A DNA stretch of 64,000 nucleotides. Source: Pseudomonas sp. NKUCC02_KPG (GTDB lineage Bacteria > Pseudomonadota > Gammaproteobacteria > Pseudomonadales > Pseudomonadaceae). Location: NCBI RefSeq assembly GCF_019345465.1, contig NZ_JAHKRC010000005.1, forward strand, positions 1 to 64,000. The letters are read 5' to 3'. Below, piece after piece: positions 61,228 through 64,000 of this stretch; position 1 is the stretch's first letter; each line of letters begins with the position of its first letter. The translations under genes and the position numbers were made by a program. The notes below the pieces were generated by a model. That model did not search any database and was not told the DNA's origin. It saw only the letters and a program-made list of their open reading frames with translations.

Positions 61228-64000
61228 TCAAGCCTCTGCTGGCTTCTTGACCTTGAACCACGCCGCATACAGCGCCGGCAAGAACAGCAAGGTCAGTGCA
61301 GTCGCCACAATCAGCCCACCCATGATGGCAACCGCCATCGGGCCGAAGAACACACTGCGTGACAGTGGAATCATCGCCAGTACCGCCGCCAGTGCGGTCA
61401 GCACGATCGGGCGGAAACGCCGTACCGTCGCTTCAATGATCGCCCGCCACGGGTCCAGCCCCGCCGCCTTGTCCTGTTCGATCTGATCCACCAGGATCAC
61501 CGAGTTGCGCATGATCATCCCCGACAACGCAATGGTGCCCAGCATCGCCACAAAGCCGAACGGCTTGCCGAACAACAGCAGAAACAGCGTGACCCCGATC
61601 AGCCCCAGCGGCGCCGTCAGGAACACCATCACCATGCGCGAGAAACTGCGCAGCTGCACCATCAACAGGGTCAGCACCACCACGATAAACAACGGCACAC
61701 CGGCCTTCACCGAGTCCTGGCCACGGGTGGAGTCTTCGACCGTACCGCCCACGTCCAGCAGATAACCATCCGGCAGCTCGGCGCGAACGCCCTCAAGGGT
61801 CGGCAGAATCTGCTGCACCAGTGTCGCCGGTTGCTCCTTGCCGTAGATATCCGCACGCACGGTCACGTTCGGCAGGCGGTTACGGTGCCAGATGATGCCC
61901 TCTTCGAAGCCATATTCCAGCGTCGCAACTTGCGACAGGGCAACGCTCTGGCCGTTGTCGGTCGGTACCGCCAGGCTAGGCAGCAACGCCAGCTCGGTGC
62001 GTTCCTGAGGCGTGCCGCGCAACAGGATTTCGATCAACTCGTTGTCTTCGCGGTACTGGCTGACGGCGGATCCCAGCAACGTGCTTTGCAAAAAGCGCGA
62101 CAGGTTGGCCGTGCTCACACCCAGGGCCCGCGCACGGTCCTGATCGATGTTGAGATACACCACCTTGCTCGGTTCTTCCCAGTCCAGGTGCACGTTCACC
62201 ACATGGGGGTTGTCGCGAACCTTGGCCGCCACCTTGCGCGCCAGTGCCCGTACCTCTTCGATATGTTCGCCCGTCACCCGGAACTGCACCGGATAGCCCA
62301 CAGGCGGACCGTTTTCCAGACGCGTGACCCGCGAGCGTACGGTCGGGAATTGTTCGTTAAGGGTGTCAATCAACCAGGTGCGCAGTTCTTCCCTGTCCTC
62401 AATGGTCTTGGCCAGTACCACAAACTGGGCAAAGCTGGCCGCTGGCAACTGCTGATCCAGTGGCAGGTAATAGCGTGGCGAGCCGGTCCCGGCATACGCC
62501 ACATAATTGGCAATACCCGGATGGTCCTTGAGCAGTGCTTCGAGTTGCTTGACCTGATCGGTGGTATTGCTCAACGAAGCGCCTTCGGCCAGTTTCAAGT
62601 CGACCATCAATTCCAGTCGGCTGGACGCGGGAAAGAACTGCTGCGGAACAAACTTGAAGAGCACGACCGACCCCAGGAACAGCAGCACCGTCAATGCAAT
62701 CACGGTCTTGCGCCGGGTGACGCACCACTCCACCAACCGTCGGACCCGCTGGTAAAACGGTGTGGCGTAAGGGTCGGGAGCACCTGCGCCCGAACCGTGT
62801 TTGGCGGCATGAATTTTCGCCAGGTCCGGCAACAACAGCGCCCCCAGATACGGCACAAACACCACCGCCGCAATCCACGACGCCAACAGGGCAATGGTCA
62901 CCACCTGGAAAATCGAGCGGGTGTACTCACCCGTGCTCGACTGCGCCATGGCAATCGGCAAAAAGCCTGCTGCCGTGATCAGCGTACCGGTGAGCATGGG
63001 GAACGCGGTGCTGGTCCAGGCGAAGCTCGCCGCCTTCATCCGGTCGTAACCCTGCTCCATCTTGATCGCCATCATTTCCACGGCAATGATCGCGTCGTCC
63101 ACCAACAAGCCCAGGGCCAGCACCAACGCCCCCAGTGAAATCTTGTGCAGGCCGATCCCGAAGTAATGCATGGCGGCAAACGTCATTGCCAGCACCAGCG
63201 GGATGGTGAGTGCCACCACCATGCCGGTGCGCGCACCCAGGGAGAAGAAGCTGACCAGCAGCACGATCACCAGGGCTTCCACCAACACTTGAACGAACTC
63301 GCCGACGCTGGTTTTCACAGCCGCTGGCTGGTCAGAGACCTTGCCCAATTGCATCCCGGCCGGAAGGTTCTTCTGGATCCGTTCGAACTCGGTATCCAGC
63401 GCCTTGCCCAGCACCAGGATATCGCCACCGTCTTTCATGGCCACGGCCAGACCAATCGCATCCTGGCCCATAAAGCGCATACGCGGTGCCGGTGGATCAT
63501 TAAAGCCGCGACGCACATCCGCCACGTCGCTGATGCGAAAGGTGCGCTCGCCCACGCGGATCGGGAAACGCTCGATCTCCTCTACCGTCTTGAAATTACC
63601 GCTGACGCGCAGTTGCACCCGTTCTGTCGGTGTTTCAAAGAAGCCCGCAGTCGACACCGCGTTTTGCTCCTCAAGGGCTTTTTGCACGGCGGCCAGCGGC
63701 AATCCCAGGGTGGCCAGTTTGAGGTTGGACAGCTCGATCCAGATTTTTTCGTCCTGCAGCCCCAGCAATTCGACTTTGCCTACATCCTTGACCCGTTGTA
63801 GCTGGATCTGGATGCGGTCGGCGTAGTCTTTGAGCACTGCGTAGTCGTAACCTTCACCGCTCAAACTGTAGATATTGCCGAAGGTCGTACCGAATTCATC
63901 GTTGAAAAACGGCCCCTGCACATCAGGCGGCAAGGTGTGGCGAATGTCACTGATCTTTTTGCGAACCTGATACCACAGCTCCGGAATCTGATTCGAGTGC
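61228..64000 (-). CDS. RND efflux transporter, C-terminal part (MexK/TriC-like), runs off the window
   Basis: About 924 codons of an RND pump are present; the first ~100 residues lie beyond the right edge. The frame is open across 63934-64000, so the Met at 63933 is internal and not the start. Visible parts are the periplasmic porter domain (ELWYQVRKKISDIRHTLPPDV, FFNDEFGTTFGN), the membrane core with the proton-relay segment LALGLLVDDAIIAVEMM, the second porter domain (LDWEEPSKVVYLNIDQDRARALG) and final helices. It acts in the inner membrane with a periplasmic adaptor and outer-membrane channel. MexK of P. aeruginosa lies near plsB, so it may be that orthologue; TriC is also close. Confidence 0.92.
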   Translation of the reverse strand, partial: HSNQIPELWYQVRKKISDIRHTLPPDVQGPFFNDEFGTTFGNIYSLSGEGYDYAVLKDYADRIQIQLQRVKDVGKVELLGLQDEKIWIELSNLKLATLGLPLAAVQKALEEQNAVSTAGFFETPTERVQLRVSGNFKTVEEIERFPIRVGERTFRISDVADVRRGFNDPPAPRMRFMGQDAIGLAVAMKDGGDILVLGKALDTEFERIQKNLPAGMQLGKVSDQPAAVKTSVGEFVQVLVEALVIVLLVSFFSLGARTGMVVALTIPLVLAMTFAAMHYFGIGLHKISLGALVLALGLLVDDAIIAVEMMAIKMEQGYDRMKAASFAWTSTAFPMLTGTLITAAGFLPIAMAQSSTGEYTRSIFQVVTIALLASWIAAVVFVPYLGALLLPDLAKIHAAKHGSGAGAPDPYATPFYQRVRRLVEWCVTRRKTVIALTVLLFLGSVVLFKFVPQQFFPASSRLELMVDLKLAEGASLSNTTDQVKQLEALLKDHPGIANYVAYAGTGSPRYYLPLDQQLPAASFAQFVVLAKTIEDREELRTWLIDTLNEQFPTVRSRVTRLENGPPVGYPVQFRVTGEHIEEVRALARKVAAKVRDNPHVVNVHLDWEEPSKVVYLNIDQDRARALGVSTANLSRFLQSTLLGSAVSQYREDNELIEILLRGTPQERTELALLPSLAVPTDNGQSVALSQVATLEYGFEEGIIWHRNRLPNVTVRADIYGKEQPATLVQQILPTLEGVRAELPDGYLLDVGGTVEDSTRGQDSVKAGVPLFIVVVLTLLMVQLRSFSRMVMVFLTAPLGLIGVTLFLLLFGKPFGFVAMLGTIALSGMIMRNSVILVDQIEQDKAAGLDPWRAIIEATVRRFRPIVLTALAAVLAMIPLSRSVFFGPMAVAIMGGLIVATALTLLFLPALYAAWFKVKKPAEA

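Noticed and set aside
63931..63933. ATG at 63933 as start of the RND pump
   Set aside because: The frame continues upstream through conserved RND sequence to the window edge, so the Met is internal.

Overview
The window is a stretch of Pseudomonas chromosome, most probably from the P. fluorescens group. The gene content and order follow the conserved Pseudomonas block rpoS-nlpD-pcm-surE-truD-ispF ... eno-kdsA-pyrG ... accA-dnaE-rnhB-lpxB-lpxA-fabZ-lpxD-skp-bamA-rseP-dxr-cdsA-uppS-frr-pyrH-tsf-rpsB / map-glnD-dapC. An rsmZ small RNA with a GacA box sits beside rpoS, and two families of Pseudomonas-type REP palindromes fill the gaps. No tRNA, rRNA, CRISPR array, transposase or prophage gene was found.

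Layout. (1) 1-1140 is non-coding: three tandem units of about 278 bp, each holding an inverted REP pair, followed by a structured element of unknown function. (2) 1147-5134 looks like an accessory segment: a small unrecognised protein, acpH, then an ArsR-type regulator, an MFS exporter and a xenB-like ene-reductase in one apparent operon, with repeated palindromic operators upstream of the regulator. (3) 5178-14980, mostly minus strand, holds rsmZ, rpoS, nlpD, pcm, surE, truD, ispF, the glutathione-dependent formaldehyde genes fghA and adhC with a divergent LysR regulator, then ispD and ftsB. (4) 15149-25425, minus strand, holds eno, kdsA, pyrG, tilS, accA and dnaE. (5) 25504-40100, minus strand, is a tightly packed envelope and translation cluster with many 1-4 nt overlaps, from rpsB down to rnhB. 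(6) 40662-64000 is mostly plus strand: map, glnD, dapC, a cation/proton antiporter (minus), an ArsC-like protein, dapD, csdA-csdE, tcdA (minus), the ndvB glucan synthase, dapE, rlmA, an unknown protein, a cold-shock protein (minus), plsB, two exported proteins, and the 3' part of an RND efflux pump (minus) that runs off the right edge.

The genes combine cell-envelope building (lipid A, BamA and Skp, undecaprenyl and isoprenoid synthesis, phospholipid synthesis, periplasmic glucan), lysine and diaminopimelate synthesis (dapC, dapD, dapE), central metabolism and nucleotide supply (eno, pyrG, pyrH), DNA replication (dnaE), translation (rpsB, tsf, frr, map, tilS, truD, rlmA) and stress or secondary-metabolism control (rpoS, rsmZ). 

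The observations most worth following up are the REP-pair array at the left edge, the regulator-exporter-reductase module next to rsmZ where fdxA and mutS would be expected, its operator repeats, an apparent frameshift at the lpxD 3' end, and REP palindromes at four of the six convergent gene junctions.
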